A program made the translations under genes and the position numbers. Below are positions 34,899 through 44,502 of a stretch of 64,000 bases of DNA, piece by piece. Position 1 is the stretch's first letter, and every line of letters begins with the position of its first letter. The stretch is taken from contig DASYUL010000133.1 in the NCBI GenBank assembly GCA_036001245.1, positions 3,756-67,755 of the forward strand. The letters are read 5' to 3'. The notes beneath the pieces were generated by a model. It was not told the origin of the DNA and ran no database searches. It saw only the letters and a program-made list of their open reading frames with translations. The stretch comes from Gp7-AA6 sp036001245 (GTDB taxonomy: Bacteria; Acidobacteriota; Thermoanaerobaculia; UBA5066; Gp7-AA6).

Positions 34899-35768
34899 AT
34901 GTCCCCCCGAACAATCGGCGTCGTCGGAGCCGGACAGATGGGCAACGGGATCGCCCACGTCGCGGCGGCCGCGGGGTTCCGCGTCGTGCTCGCCGACGTC
35001 GAGGACCGATTCCTCGAGAGAGCGCGCGGCGCGATCGAGAAGAACCTCGACCGCGAGGTCGCGAAGGGCAAGCGGTCCGCCGGCGAGAAGGCGGCGGCCC
35101 TCGAGCGGATCTCGGTCACCACGGACCTCGGGAGGCTCTCCGCGGCCGATCTCGTCATCGAAGCGATCGTCGAGGAGCAGGAGGCCAAGAAGGCGCTGTT
35201 CCGCCGCCTGGACTCGGTCTGCCCGTCCGGGACGATCTTCGCGTCCAACACCTCTTCGATCTCGATCACGCGCCTGGCGGCGGCCACGAACCGGCCCGCC
35301 CGCTTCATCGGGATGCACTTCATGAATCCGGTTCCCGTCATGGAGCTCGTCGAAGTCATCCGCGGAATCGCAACGTCCGACGAGACGACCGGCGCGGTCG
35401 AAGAGGTGGCGAGGAAGATGGGCAAGACGCCGATCGCCTGCAACGACTCGCCGGGCTTCGTCTCGAACCGCGTGCTGATGCCGATGCTGAACGAGGCGAT
35501 CGAGGCGTTGCGCGAAGGCGTGGGCACCCGCGAAGCGATCGACGGAATCATGAAGCTCGGCATGAACCATCCGATGGGCCCTTTGACGCTCGCCGACTTC
35601 ATCGGCCTCGACACGTGCCTCTCGATCCTGCGCGTCCTGCAGGAGGACTTCGGCGACCCGCGCTACCGCCCGAGCCCGCTCCTCGTGAAGATGGTCGACG
35701 CCGGATGGCTCGGTCGCAAGACCGGCAAGGGCTTCTACGACTACCCGGCCGCGGCGGCCGTGCCGTAA
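34899..35768 (+). CDS. hbd: 3-hydroxybutyryl-CoA dehydrogenase
   Basis: A 289-residue NAD-dependent enzyme interconverting 3-hydroxybutyryl-CoA and acetoacetyl-CoA. The Rossmann loop is IGVVGAGQMGNGIAHVAA; the catalytic region reads FIGMHFMNPVPVMELVEVI with H140; NDSPGFVSNRVLMPMLNEAI and NHPMGPLTLADFIGLDTCL are conserved. The C-terminus KTGKGFYDY is standard. It is not fused to a crotonase. No other beta-oxidation gene lies nearby. A TPR gene follows 5 bases after the stop. Confidence 0.95.
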   Translation: MSPRTIGVVGAGQMGNGIAHVAAAAGFRVVLADVEDRFLERARGAIEKNLDREVAKGKRSAGEKAAALERISVTTDLGRLSAADLVIEAIVEEQEAKKALFRRLDSVCPSGTIFASNTSSISITRLAAATNRPARFIGMHFMNPVPVMELVEVIRGIATSDETTGAVEEVARKMGKTPIACNDSPGFVSNRVLMPMLNEAIEALREGVGTREAIDGIMKLGMNHPMGPLTLADFIGLDTCLSILRVLQEDFGDPRYRPSPLLVKMVDAGWLGRKTGKGFYDYPAAAAVP

Positions 35769-35773
35769 CGACG

Positions 35774-37642
35774 ATGTTCTGCCAGGTCTGCGGCTCGCGA
35801 AACCCCGACGACGAGGAGTTCTGCGTCCGCTGCCAGTCGAAGCTCCTCGTTCTCTCGGGGGTCGGCGTCGTCGAGGCGGGGCGGGACGCGCACGAGGAGA
35901 TCCCGTTCGACGAGCACCTGCTCGAGCGGATCTCGACGCTCGAGGAAGTCGTCAAACGGACGGGCGACGCGCTGAAGTCGCTCTTCGAGTCGCTCGGGAA
36001 CCTCGAGAAGAATCTCTTCGTGGCGCACACGGGCGTGCTCGCGCTCCAGGAAATGCTCGAGCGGAACGGCGTCATCCGCGCGGAGGAGGTCCGCGGCCTC
36101 TGGGAGACGAAGCTCGACGAGCGGATGCAGGCGGTCGAGAAGAAGGATCGCTTCCTCGAGCGGCGCGACCGGATCTTCGGGCGGTTCTCGGGGGGAAACC
36201 GCGAGCAGTTCACGAAACGGCTCCGGGAGGCGGAGTTCGCGCTACTCGCGCTCGACGCGGATCGGGGCATCCGCGGGCTCGAAGAGCTCTACAAAGTCGA
36301 CCGGTCGAACACGGAGCTCGGCTTCTACCTCGCCGAGACCTTCTTCTCCGCGGGCGACATGGAGCGCGCGTCGGGTTACCTGAAGAAAGTTCTCGCGGTG
36401 CAGCCGAATCACTTTGAATCGCTCGTCTACTCCGGAATCGTCGCATCGGAAGCGGGGGATACGGACGCGGCGGAAACGTTTCACCGTCGGGCGATCGAAC
36501 GGCGCTCCGACGCGTTCCTGCCGCACTTCGCGCTCGGCACGCTGTACGCCCACGCGTCGCGCTGGGCCGACGCGGAGAAGGAGCTCCTGCAGGCCGTGGA
36601 GATCGCGCCCCAGCCCTCGGCGCACGTTCTTCTGGGCAACGTGCTCCGTGAGAAGGGGGATGTCTCCCGCGCGATTCTGCACTTCGAGGAGGCGCTGAAG
36701 CTCCAGCCCGACTCGGAGGAGGCGGTGTTTCAGCTCGGTCTTTGCCACCTCGAGAAGAATCGGTTGAAGCGCGCGCTCGAATGCTTTCACGACGCGCTGG
36801 AAAAGAACCCGCGGAAGCTCGAGTACCAGGAGGCCGTTCGAATTCTCGAGCGGCGCAAGCTCTATCCGCTCCCCAACGTCGAGGGTCCGGGCGCGGACAC
36901 GTACCGGCGCGCCGAGGAGGCCGTCTCGCGCGGCACGCTGCGGCGGGCGCACGAGCTCTACCGGCAGGCGCTCACGGCCGAGCCGGAGAACTCCACCATC
37001 CGCATCTCTTACGCCCTTCTCTCCGCTTCTCTCGGGCTGTGGAAAGAGGCGATCGCGTCGTGTCGCGAGGTGCTCTCGAGGGAGCCCGAGGAGGTGGTCG
37101 CGGCGGCGGCGTGCTCGATCCTCTCCGAGTCCCTGCGCGCGGAGGGGCGGCCCTCCGAAGCGGCTCACGTCGTGCGCGAGTTTCTCGACAGGCATCAGTC
37201 GTCGACCGCGCGCGCCGTCGGCTACTACGAGCTCGCGACGAACCTCGCGGAGTCGGGAGAGGATCTCGACTCCGCTCTCGACTACGCGGGCCGAGCGCTC
37301 GCGGCGGCGCCGGAGGAGCTGAAACCGTATCCGCTCGCGGCGCTCGGCTGGGTCCACTACAAGCGCGAGGAGTTCGACCGCGCCATCGAGTGTCTGCGGC
37401 GGTCGAGCGAGCGGGCGGCCGCGCCGACGACGTTCCACCACCTGGGCCTCGCGTATCTCGCCGCCGGACGGCCCGACGAGGCGAAGGCGGCGTTCCACAA
37501 GGCGAAGACGACCGCGCGCGGCGGAAAGCTCGAGGACCGCGTGATGCAGCAGGTGCGGAGCAACCTGCGCCTTCTGGAAAAAACCGGACCGCGGAAGAAA
37601 GCCGAGGCCGCTCCCAAGGCCAAGGTCCACAGTCACAAATAG
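35774..37642 (+). CDS. Zinc-ribbon TPR protein
   Basis: 622 residues. The N-terminus is a double CxxC zinc ribbon, MFCQVCGSRNPDDEEFCVRC. It is followed by a likely coiled-coil (about 45-150) and then at least ten TPR units, for example GFYLAETFFSAGDMERASGY, PHFALGTLYAHASRWADAEK and AHVLLGNVLREKGDVSRAIL. The C-terminus is lysine-rich. It has no signal peptide or membrane segment. A zinc ribbon with TPRs suggests a protein-interaction scaffold; no specific role can be assigned. Confidence 0.9.
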   Translation: MFCQVCGSRNPDDEEFCVRCQSKLLVLSGVGVVEAGRDAHEEIPFDEHLLERISTLEEVVKRTGDALKSLFESLGNLEKNLFVAHTGVLALQEMLERNGVIRAEEVRGLWETKLDERMQAVEKKDRFLERRDRIFGRFSGGNREQFTKRLREAEFALLALDADRGIRGLEELYKVDRSNTELGFYLAETFFSAGDMERASGYLKKVLAVQPNHFESLVYSGIVASEAGDTDAAETFHRRAIERRSDAFLPHFALGTLYAHASRWADAEKELLQAVEIAPQPSAHVLLGNVLREKGDVSRAILHFEEALKLQPDSEEAVFQLGLCHLEKNRLKRALECFHDALEKNPRKLEYQEAVRILERRKLYPLPNVEGPGADTYRRAEEAVSRGTLRRAHELYRQALTAEPENSTIRISYALLSASLGLWKEAIASCREVLSREPEEVVAAAACSILSESLRAEGRPSEAAHVVREFLDRHQSSTARAVGYYELATNLAESGEDLDSALDYAGRALAAAPEELKPYPLAALGWVHYKREEFDRAIECLRRSSERAAAPTTFHHLGLAYLAAGRPDEAKAAFHKAKTTARGGKLEDRVMQQVRSNLRLLEKTGPRKKAEAAPKAKVHSHK

Positions 37643-37674
37643 CGAGGAGACTCTGACGCGCGACCCTGTCGCGC

Positions 37675-37722
37675 GACCGCGCGAGGAACAATCTTCCGAA
37701 GCGCCCTCGCGGCTGCGCGGTC
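37675..37722 (+). other. Hairpin-forming intergenic sequence
   Basis: The 152-bp gap before proS contains GACCGCGC (37675-37682) and GCGCGGTC (37715-37722), with GCGAGG/CCTCGC nested inside, plus a smaller CGCGCGA hairpin just upstream. It could be a factor-dependent terminator or a structured leader. No T-box features are clear. Confidence 0.4.
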
Positions 37723-37794
37723 ACGAGGAGAATTTGTCAGGTACCTCGGCTCCGCACCGGGACGGGTCCCCGCTGATAATCTCCCCGCCCAAAC

Positions 37795-39528
37795 ATGCGC
37801 TGGTCGAGGTATTTCCTTCAGACCGTCCGTGAGGTGCCGGGCGATGCGGAGGCCATCTCCCACATCCTGCTGACGCGGGCCGGGATGATCCGCCGCATCG
37901 CCGCGGGCATCTACGCGCTCACTCCGCTCGGCCTTCGGTCGCACCGGAAGACCGAGATCATCGTGCGCGAGGAGATGGACCGTGCGGGCTGCCTCGAGCT
38001 CGAGCTCCCGATCCTCCAGCCGCGCGAGCTCTGGGAGGAGAGCGGCCGCTGGGGCCGATACGTGTCGGAGGGAATCCTCTTTCACCTCGAAGACCGCAAA
38101 GGCGGCGAATACTGCCTGGCGCCGACCGCCGAGGAAGCGGTGACGTCGCTCGTGCGCGCCGGCGTGACCTCCTACCGCCAGCTCCCCCTGACGCTCTACC
38201 AGATCCGGACGAAATTCCGCGACGAGATCCGGCCGCGGTTCGGGCTGATGCGCGGGCGCGAGTTCCTCATGTACGACGGCTACTCCTTCGACGCCGACGC
38301 GGCGGGGCTCGACCGGTCCTACAAGGCGCAGGACGCCGCGTACCGCCGCATCTTCGAACGGTGCGGGCTCGACTTCACCGTCGTCGAGGCCGATCCCGGC
38401 GCGATCGGCGGCAGCGCGTCGCAGGAGTTCATGGTGCTCGCCGACACGGGCGAGGACGCGGTCGCCCGCTGCGCCGCGTGCGGCTACGGGGCGAACGTCG
38501 AGAAGGCGGAGACCGGCCGGCGGACGTCCCCCTGGGACGGCGAGTCTGCCGCGGCGCTCGAAGACGTCGAGACGCCCGGCCGCGGCGGGATCGACGAGGT
38601 CGTCGAATTCCTCGGCATCACCGCGTCGCGGATGATCAAGTGCCTCGTGTACGAGACCGAGAAAGGCGTCGTCGTCGCGCTCCTGCGAGGCGACCTCGAC
38701 GCGAACGAGATCGCGCTCGCGAACGCGCTCGGGGTGGACAGCCTGACGCTCGCCTCCGAGGAGAAAGTCGAGAGGGCGACCGGATCGCCCGGCGGGTACG
38801 TCGGTCCGCACCACCTTTCCGGCCGCGGCCTCCGGGTCGTCGCGGACGAGTCGATCCGCGGCGCCGTGAACGCCGTCACCGGAGCGGGCCGGCGCGACTG
38901 GCACGTCCGCGGACTCTCTCTCGACCGGGATGCTGCCGTGTCGGAGTGGCTCTCGTTCGCCACGGCGCGCGCGGGCGACCCGTGTCCGCGCTGCGGGAAC
39001 GCGCTCTCAATCGCGCGGGGGATCGAGGTCGGACACATCTTCAAGCTCGGCACGAAATACTCCACCGCGATGCGTGCGGAGTTCACGGACGAAAAGGGAG
39101 AGACGCGGCCGGTCGTGATGGGCACGTACGGGATCGGGGTCGGCCGTACGATGGCCTCCGCCGTCGAGCAGCATCACGACGACGACGGGATCGTCTGGCC
39201 GCTCGCGCTCGCGCCCTTCGAGATCGAGATCGTTTCCCTGAACCCGGCCGACGAAGCGGTGCGGCGCGAGGCCGACTCGCTCTACGAAGCGCTCGCCGGC
39301 GCGGGGATGGACGTCTTTTACGACGACCGCGACGAGCGGCCGGGCGTGAAGTTCAAGGACGCGGATCTCCTCGGGTTTCCGATCCGCGTCAACGTCGGAG
39401 GACGCGCGCTCAAAGACGGGAAGGTCGAGATCGTGGCCCGCCGCGGCAAGAGCATCCGCGCCGTGCCGGTCGCCGGCGCCGCGAAGGAAGTCACAGCCCT
39501 CCGGGAAGAGCTGGCGAGGCTCCCTTGA
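37795..39528 (+). CDS. proS: Prolyl-tRNA synthetase (bacterial type)
   Basis: A 577-residue class II synthetase. Motif 2/3 regions include YCLAPTAEEAVTSLVRAGV, LYQIRTKFRDEIRPRFGLMR and REFLMYDGYSF; VVMGTYGIGVGRTMASAVEQ is motif 3. An editing (INS/YbaK-like) domain lies at about 225-405, with EVVEFLGITASRMIKCLVYE. The C-terminal anticodon-binding domain follows. This domain order is the bacterial ProS form. GATAAT lies 14 bases before the ATG. Its stop overlaps the maeB start. Confidence 0.97.
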   Translation: MRWSRYFLQTVREVPGDAEAISHILLTRAGMIRRIAAGIYALTPLGLRSHRKTEIIVREEMDRAGCLELELPILQPRELWEESGRWGRYVSEGILFHLEDRKGGEYCLAPTAEEAVTSLVRAGVTSYRQLPLTLYQIRTKFRDEIRPRFGLMRGREFLMYDGYSFDADAAGLDRSYKAQDAAYRRIFERCGLDFTVVEADPGAIGGSASQEFMVLADTGEDAVARCAACGYGANVEKAETGRRTSPWDGESAAALEDVETPGRGGIDEVVEFLGITASRMIKCLVYETEKGVVVALLRGDLDANEIALANALGVDSLTLASEEKVERATGSPGGYVGPHHLSGRGLRVVADESIRGAVNAVTGAGRRDWHVRGLSLDRDAAVSEWLSFATARAGDPCPRCGNALSIARGIEVGHIFKLGTKYSTAMRAEFTDEKGETRPVVMGTYGIGVGRTMASAVEQHHDDDGIVWPLALAPFEIEIVSLNPADEAVRREADSLYEALAGAGMDVFYDDRDERPGVKFKDADLLGFPIRVNVGGRALKDGKVEIVARRGKSIRAVPVAGAAKEVTALREELARLP

Positions 39529-41789
39529 GGAAGATCACCCGCGAGGAAGCTCTCGAATACCACTCGCGCGGCCGCAAGGGGAAGATCGAGGTCGTCCCGT
39601 CGAAGCCCTGCCGCACGCAGGAGGACCTCTCCCTCGCCTACAGCCCGGGCGTCGCCGAGCCGTGCCTCGAGATCGCGAAGGACCCCGAGAACGTCTACGA
39701 GTACACCGCGAGAGGGAACCTCGTGGCCGTGATCTCGAACGGCACGGCGGTCCTCGGCCTCGGAGACATCGGGCCGCTCGCCTCCAAGCCCGTCATGGAG
39801 GGAAAGGGCGTCCTCTTCAAGCGCTTCGCCGACATCGACGTCTTCGACATCGAGGTCGACGCCAAGGAGCCCGCGGCGTTCATCGATACCGTGGCGCGCA
39901 TCGCTCCGACGTTCGGGGGCATCAACCTCGAGGACGTCAAGGCGCCCGAGTGCTTCGAGATCGAGGAGGAGCTGAAGAAGCGCCTGAAGATTCCGGTCTT
40001 CCACGACGATCAGCACGGCACGGCCATCATTTCGGCGGCGGCGCTCTTGAACGCGCTCGAGATCGCCGGGAAGGACATCTCGAGAGTGAAGGTCGTGTTT
40101 CTCGGAGCCGGCGCCTCGGCGATCGCCTGCGCGAAGCTCTACCTCGCCTCCGGCGTCCGAAAGGAAAACCTCCGGATGGTGGACAAGTCCGGCGTCATCT
40201 ACGCCGGTCGCTCGGGAGACATGAATCGGTACAAGGCGCAGTTCGCGGTCGAGACGAAGGAGCGCACGCTGACCGATGCGCTGGAGGGCGCCGACGTGCT
40301 CGTCGGCCTCTCTTCTAAGGGGCTCGTCAAGGGCGAGATGCTGAAGGGGATGACTCGGGACCCGATCGTCTTCGCCCTCGCCAACCCCGATCCGGAGATT
40401 ACTCCGGAGGAGGCGAAGGCCGCGCGGCCCGACGTGATCATGGCGACCGGCCGCAGCGACTATCCCAACCAGGTCAACAACGTGCTCGGGTTCCCGTTCA
40501 TCTTCCGCGGCGCGCTGGACGTCCGCGCCACCGAGATCAACGAGGCGATGAAGAAGGCCGCCTCGCAGGCGCTCGCGGCGCTCGCGAAAATGGACGTGCC
40601 CGACTCTGTCTCGAAAGCGTACGGCGGCCAGGAGTTCCGATTCGGCCGCGAGTACCTGATCCCGAAGCCGTTCGACTATCGCGTGCTCCTGTGGGTCGCG
40701 CCGGCGGTCGCCGAAGCGGCGGTGGCTTCCGGCGTCGCGCGAAGGCCAATCACGGACATGGACGCATACCTGCGGCGGCTCGAGGCGATGCTCTCGCGCG
40801 CCCGGGAGGTGATGGGCGTCGTCCTCCGCAAGGCCCGCGAGCACCCGAAACGGATCGTCTTTCCGGAAGGGGAACATCCCAAGATCCTCCGTGCCGCAAA
40901 GATTCTCGTGGAAGAGGGGATCTGCCGGCCGATCCTGCTCGCGCGCATCGAGGAGGTCGAGTCGATCGCCCGGGAGTTGCAGCTCCCGATGGATCAGATC
41001 GAGTTCATCCACTCCCGCTCGTCGCCTCGGCTGCCGGAGTACGCGCGTCTTCTCGAGGAGCGCCGGCACCGCCGCGGCATGACCGTGGCCGACGCCCTCG
41101 AGCACGCCGGATCGCGAAACTTCTTCGGCCCATTGATGCTCGAGGCGGGAGACGCCGACGGCGTGATCTCGGGCCTGACCCAGCACTATCCCGAGACGAT
41201 CCGCCCGGCGCTGCAGATCGTCGGCACCGCGCCGGGGGTCCGGCGGGTCTCGGGGCTCTACGTGCTGATCTTCAAGGACCGCACGTTCTTCTTCGCGGAT
41301 ACGACCGTCAACATCGACCCGACCGCGGAGGACCTCGCGGAGATTGCCCTGCTCACGGCAGACGCCGTGCGCCGCTTCGATCTCGAGCCGCGGATCGCGA
41401 TGATTTCCTTCTCGAACTTCGGCTCGAACACGCACCGGAATGCGCTGAAGGTCGCGCGCGCGGTCGAAATCGTGAAAGCCGCCCGTCCCGACCTGCCGAT
41501 CGACGGAGAGATGCAGGCCGATTACGCCGTCGTGCCGGAGCTGCTCGAGGCGGAGTATCCGTGGGCCACCGTGCGGAGGCCCAACGTTCTCATCTTTCCG
41601 GACCTCGAGTCGGCCAACGCCGCATACAAGCTCGTCTGGCGACTCGCCGGCGCCGAGGCGATCGGCCCGATCCTGATGGGCATGAAAAAGCCGGTGCACG
41701 TCCTCCAGCGGGCCGTGGACGTCGCCGACATCGTGAACATGGCCGCGATCGCCGTCGTCGACGCACAGGAGAAGGCGAGGTCGGGGTGA
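39525..41789 (+). CDS. maeB: NADP-type malic enzyme with phosphotransacetylase-like domain
   Basis: 754 residues. The N-terminal malic enzyme (1 to about 425) decarboxylates malate to pyruvate: LSLAYSPGVAEPCLEIAKDP, GNLVAVISNGTAVLGLGDIG, PVFHDDQHGTAIISAAALLN and VKVVFLGAGASAIACAKLYL. The C-terminal part (about 430-754) is a phosphotransacetylase-like domain (IVFPEGEHPKILRAAKILVE), which in MaeB regulates through acetyl-CoA rather than catalysing. Length fits MaeB (about 760). TTG 39525 overlaps the proS stop. Confidence 0.96.
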   Translation: MRKITREEALEYHSRGRKGKIEVVPSKPCRTQEDLSLAYSPGVAEPCLEIAKDPENVYEYTARGNLVAVISNGTAVLGLGDIGPLASKPVMEGKGVLFKRFADIDVFDIEVDAKEPAAFIDTVARIAPTFGGINLEDVKAPECFEIEEELKKRLKIPVFHDDQHGTAIISAAALLNALEIAGKDISRVKVVFLGAGASAIACAKLYLASGVRKENLRMVDKSGVIYAGRSGDMNRYKAQFAVETKERTLTDALEGADVLVGLSSKGLVKGEMLKGMTRDPIVFALANPDPEITPEEAKAARPDVIMATGRSDYPNQVNNVLGFPFIFRGALDVRATEINEAMKKAASQALAALAKMDVPDSVSKAYGGQEFRFGREYLIPKPFDYRVLLWVAPAVAEAAVASGVARRPITDMDAYLRRLEAMLSRAREVMGVVLRKAREHPKRIVFPEGEHPKILRAAKILVEEGICRPILLARIEEVESIARELQLPMDQIEFIHSRSSPRLPEYARLLEERRHRRGMTVADALEHAGSRNFFGPLMLEAGDADGVISGLTQHYPETIRPALQIVGTAPGVRRVSGLYVLIFKDRTFFFADTTVNIDPTAEDLAEIALLTADAVRRFDLEPRIAMISFSNFGSNTHRNALKVARAVEIVKAARPDLPIDGEMQADYAVVPELLEAEYPWATVRRPNVLIFPDLESANAAYKLVWRLAGAEAIGPILMGMKKPVHVLQRAVDVADIVNMAAIAVVDAQEKARSG

Positions 41790-41909
41790 TTCTTGTTCCT
41801 GTACACTGCCCGCTTCGCACCCTCATCCGGCATTGATCGACCCCGCGCGAAGGCGATGGCACGCCCGCGCCGACACGCACCGAAATCGATGACGGAATCG
41901 GAGACAGAG

Positions 41910-43747
41910 ATGGATAAAACGTCGATTCCCAGGGCAGTCCGGCGATGGATGACTTCCATCGTCCTCTGCCTCGCCTCGACGTCCGCGCTTTCCGCGTCTT
42001 TCGTCGTAACGAATACGAGCGACTCCGGTACGGGATCGCTGCGGCAGGCCATCCTCGATGCGAACGCAGCCGCGGGTTACGACACCATCACTTTCAACGT
42101 TCCGGGATCCGGTGTTCACACGATCTCGATCGAAACCGTCTTCCCGATACTCAGCGACGACGCCGGCGTGCTCATCGACGGATTCACGCAACCGGGCGCG
42201 AGTCCGAATACGCTCGCGATCGGGAACAACGCCGCTCTCCGGATCGAAATCGACGCCTCGACGGTCACGAAGCAGTTCGGCGCGGCGGTTTTCATCCTCC
42301 TCTCATCGGGAAACACGATCCGCGGGCTCGTCGTCGGCGGATACAACGGGCTGGGGTTTTTCGTTGGAAGTTCGAACAACACGATTACGGGAAACTTCAT
42401 CGGCGTAGACCCGGCGGGGACCACGGCACGGCCGAACGACGCAGGCATGGAAATCCAGGGTTCCAGCCATCTGATCGGTGGAATCGATCCGGCCGCCCGC
42501 AACGTAATTTCCGGAAATCGAGGCCATGGCATCGTCCTCGTCGCGAACCAGTCGACGGTGAAAGCCAATTACATCGGGACGAACGCGGGGGGACCGCGGC
42601 GGTGGGCAACGGGGTTCGAGGACTCTTCATCGACGGAGCCTTCAACAGCATTGGTGGCCTTTCGGCGGTCGAGCGGAACGTCATCTCCGGCAACAACCCT
42701 CAGAGCGGGTCCTTTGGCGGCGGAGTCATGATCAGCGGACCGAGCTGCACCGACAACGTCCTGCAGGGCAACATTGTTGGCGCGGCCGCCGACGGAGGCT
42801 CGCCGGTCCCCAACCACGGCTACGGGTTGTGGCTCGAGAGCGCGACGCGGAGGAACACGATCGGCGGAACGAGTCCGGGCGCCGGGAATCGGATCCAGTT
42901 CAACACTGGGGTGGGGATTTTGATCGGCAACTTCTCTTCGGGCTCGGTCGAGTCCGGAAACTCCATCCTTTCGAACTCGATCGTGGCGAACGGCGGCCTG
43001 GGGATCGACATCGGGAGTGACGGGGTCACGCCGAACGATCCGGGAGATGCAGATACGGGTCCGAACGCCGGGCAGAATTTTCCCTCGGATCTCTCCGTGA
43101 TCCCGGTCGGCGGCGGTTCGGTCGTCGCGGGATCACTCCGGAGCTCGCCGAACGCGCCGTTCACGATTCAACTCTTCTCGAATGCCTCGTGCGACGCTTC
43201 GGGCTACGGGGAGGGAGAAGTTTTCCTTGGTTCGGCGGCGACGACCACCGACGCGCTCGGAAGGTCGCAATTCAGCATCTCCGTCCCTCAAGTGCCGCCC
43301 GACAGGCGCGTGACGGGGACGGCCACGGATGCGCTGGGGAACACGTCGGAGTTCTCGGCCTGCAGCCCACTCGCCACGAGTTTCTACACGATTACTCCGT
43401 GCCGGCTGGCCGATACTCGCCTCGGGACGGGACCGCAGGGCGGCCCCGCGCTGATCGCAAACTCGGATCGAACGTTTCCGATCGCAGGGAGCTGCGGAAT
43501 TCCGGCGACCGCCCGCTCCGTCGCCTTCAATTTCACGGTCACCCAGCCGAGCTACCCCGGACACCTGACGATCTATCCCGCGGGCACGCCTTTGCCGCTC
43601 GCTTCCACTCTCAACTACGGGATTGACCAGACCCGCGCGAACAACGCCGTCGTCGCGCTCGGTTCCCTCGGCGATGTGTCGGTGTACTGCGGTCAGACGA
43701 CCGGTATGACCCACTTCATCATCGACGCCGTCGGCTACTTCGAGTAG
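41910..43747 (+). pseudogene. Secreted beta-helix protein split by a frameshift at a G tract
   Basis: From ATG 41910 a signal peptide (MTSIVLCLASTSALSA) leads into a parallel beta-helix with CSLREA-type start (DSGTGSLRQAILDANAAAGY) and repeated right-handed helix turns (NTITGNFIGVDPAGTTARPN). At the six-G run 42587-42592 the frame breaks; the first frame ends at 42731. The +2 frame continues without loss (GTAAVGNGVRGLFIDGAFNS) to 43747. It ends in a domain beginning TPCRLADTRLGTGPQGGPAL and finishing with HFIIDAVGYFE. One extra G would restore a 612-residue protein. This could be a true inactivation, phase variation or a sequence error. Confidence 0.8.
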
Positions 43748-43756
43748 CCGCAGTCG

Positions 43757-44467
43757 TCACCGCTTGAACGGCGACGGCTTCTTCGCGTAGCCCGCCGGGA
43801 CGTCGAACGTCGAAGCCGGAATCGCGCCCTTCTTCACCTCGACCGCCTCGGACGTCGTGTTCATTTTCACCATCCCCATGTCGACGTCCATGTCGAGCGC
43901 GATGGGGTATCCCTTCACTTTCTTCATCTCGTCGAACATCTTCGAGAACCGTTTGCCCATCGGCCCCATGGCCGCGTAGGAGAGCTTCCGCCCTTCGTAG
44001 TACTGCGGAGGAGGCTCCAGGCTCTTTGCCGCGCAGACGTCGAACTCGAAGGACTCGCCCATTTTCATCGTGTATTCGTCGCAGTCGTATCCGGCGACCT
44101 TCCTCGAGCCCTTCCCCTTCGTGACCGACACGGCGTCGGATCCTCCGAACATGCTCGCGAGCATCGGATTGCCCTGCATGTCCTTCTGGAGCTTGTCCAT
44201 GTAGGCGGCCATCTCCTCGAGGGTCGTCTCCCAGTAGGTCTTGTTCTTGTGGTCGATGAACGTGAGCCGGCCTGTGGGGAAGTCGATGATCGAGTCGGAT
44301 TGTCCGTCCGTCGATCGGGACTTCGTCGACGTCATGTACTGCGTCGACCTCCCGGAGTGGTCACCCGCGGTGACCTTCGAGATGACGGTCAGGTCTTCCG
44401 CGAGGAGGGGGAGCGCGAAGGCGGCGGCGAGAGCGAACACGAGCACAGGGCGACCGGGTCGGATCAT
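43757..44467 (-). CDS. Exported DUF4412-like protein
   Basis: 236 residues with a signal peptide (VLVFALAAAFALPLLA). The mature part (LTVISKVTAGDHSGRSTQYM, IIDFPTGRLTFIDHKNKTYW, KVAGYDCDEYTMKMGESFEF) follows the DUF4412 pattern: a beta-rich periplasmic protein tracking a salt- or metal-bound state, of unknown function. The ATG at 44467 is preceded by GGAGG at good spacing. It is convergent with the beta-helix protein, with 9 bases between stops. Confidence 0.7.
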   Translation of the reverse strand: MIRPGRPVLVFALAAAFALPLLAEDLTVISKVTAGDHSGRSTQYMTSTKSRSTDGQSDSIIDFPTGRLTFIDHKNKTYWETTLEEMAAYMDKLQKDMQGNPMLASMFGGSDAVSVTKGKGSRKVAGYDCDEYTMKMGESFEFDVCAAKSLEPPPQYYEGRKLSYAAMGPMGKRFSKMFDEMKKVKGYPIALDMDVDMGMVKMNTTSEAVEVKKGAIPASTFDVPAGYAKKPSPFKR

Positions 44468-44502
44468 CGGAAATCCTCCATTTTCGAGAAGCGTCGAGGG
44501 TA

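Noticed and set aside
37643..37794. T-box riboswitch upstream of proS
   Set aside because: Hairpins exist, but no T-box consensus or specifier loop could be recognised, and the gap is short.
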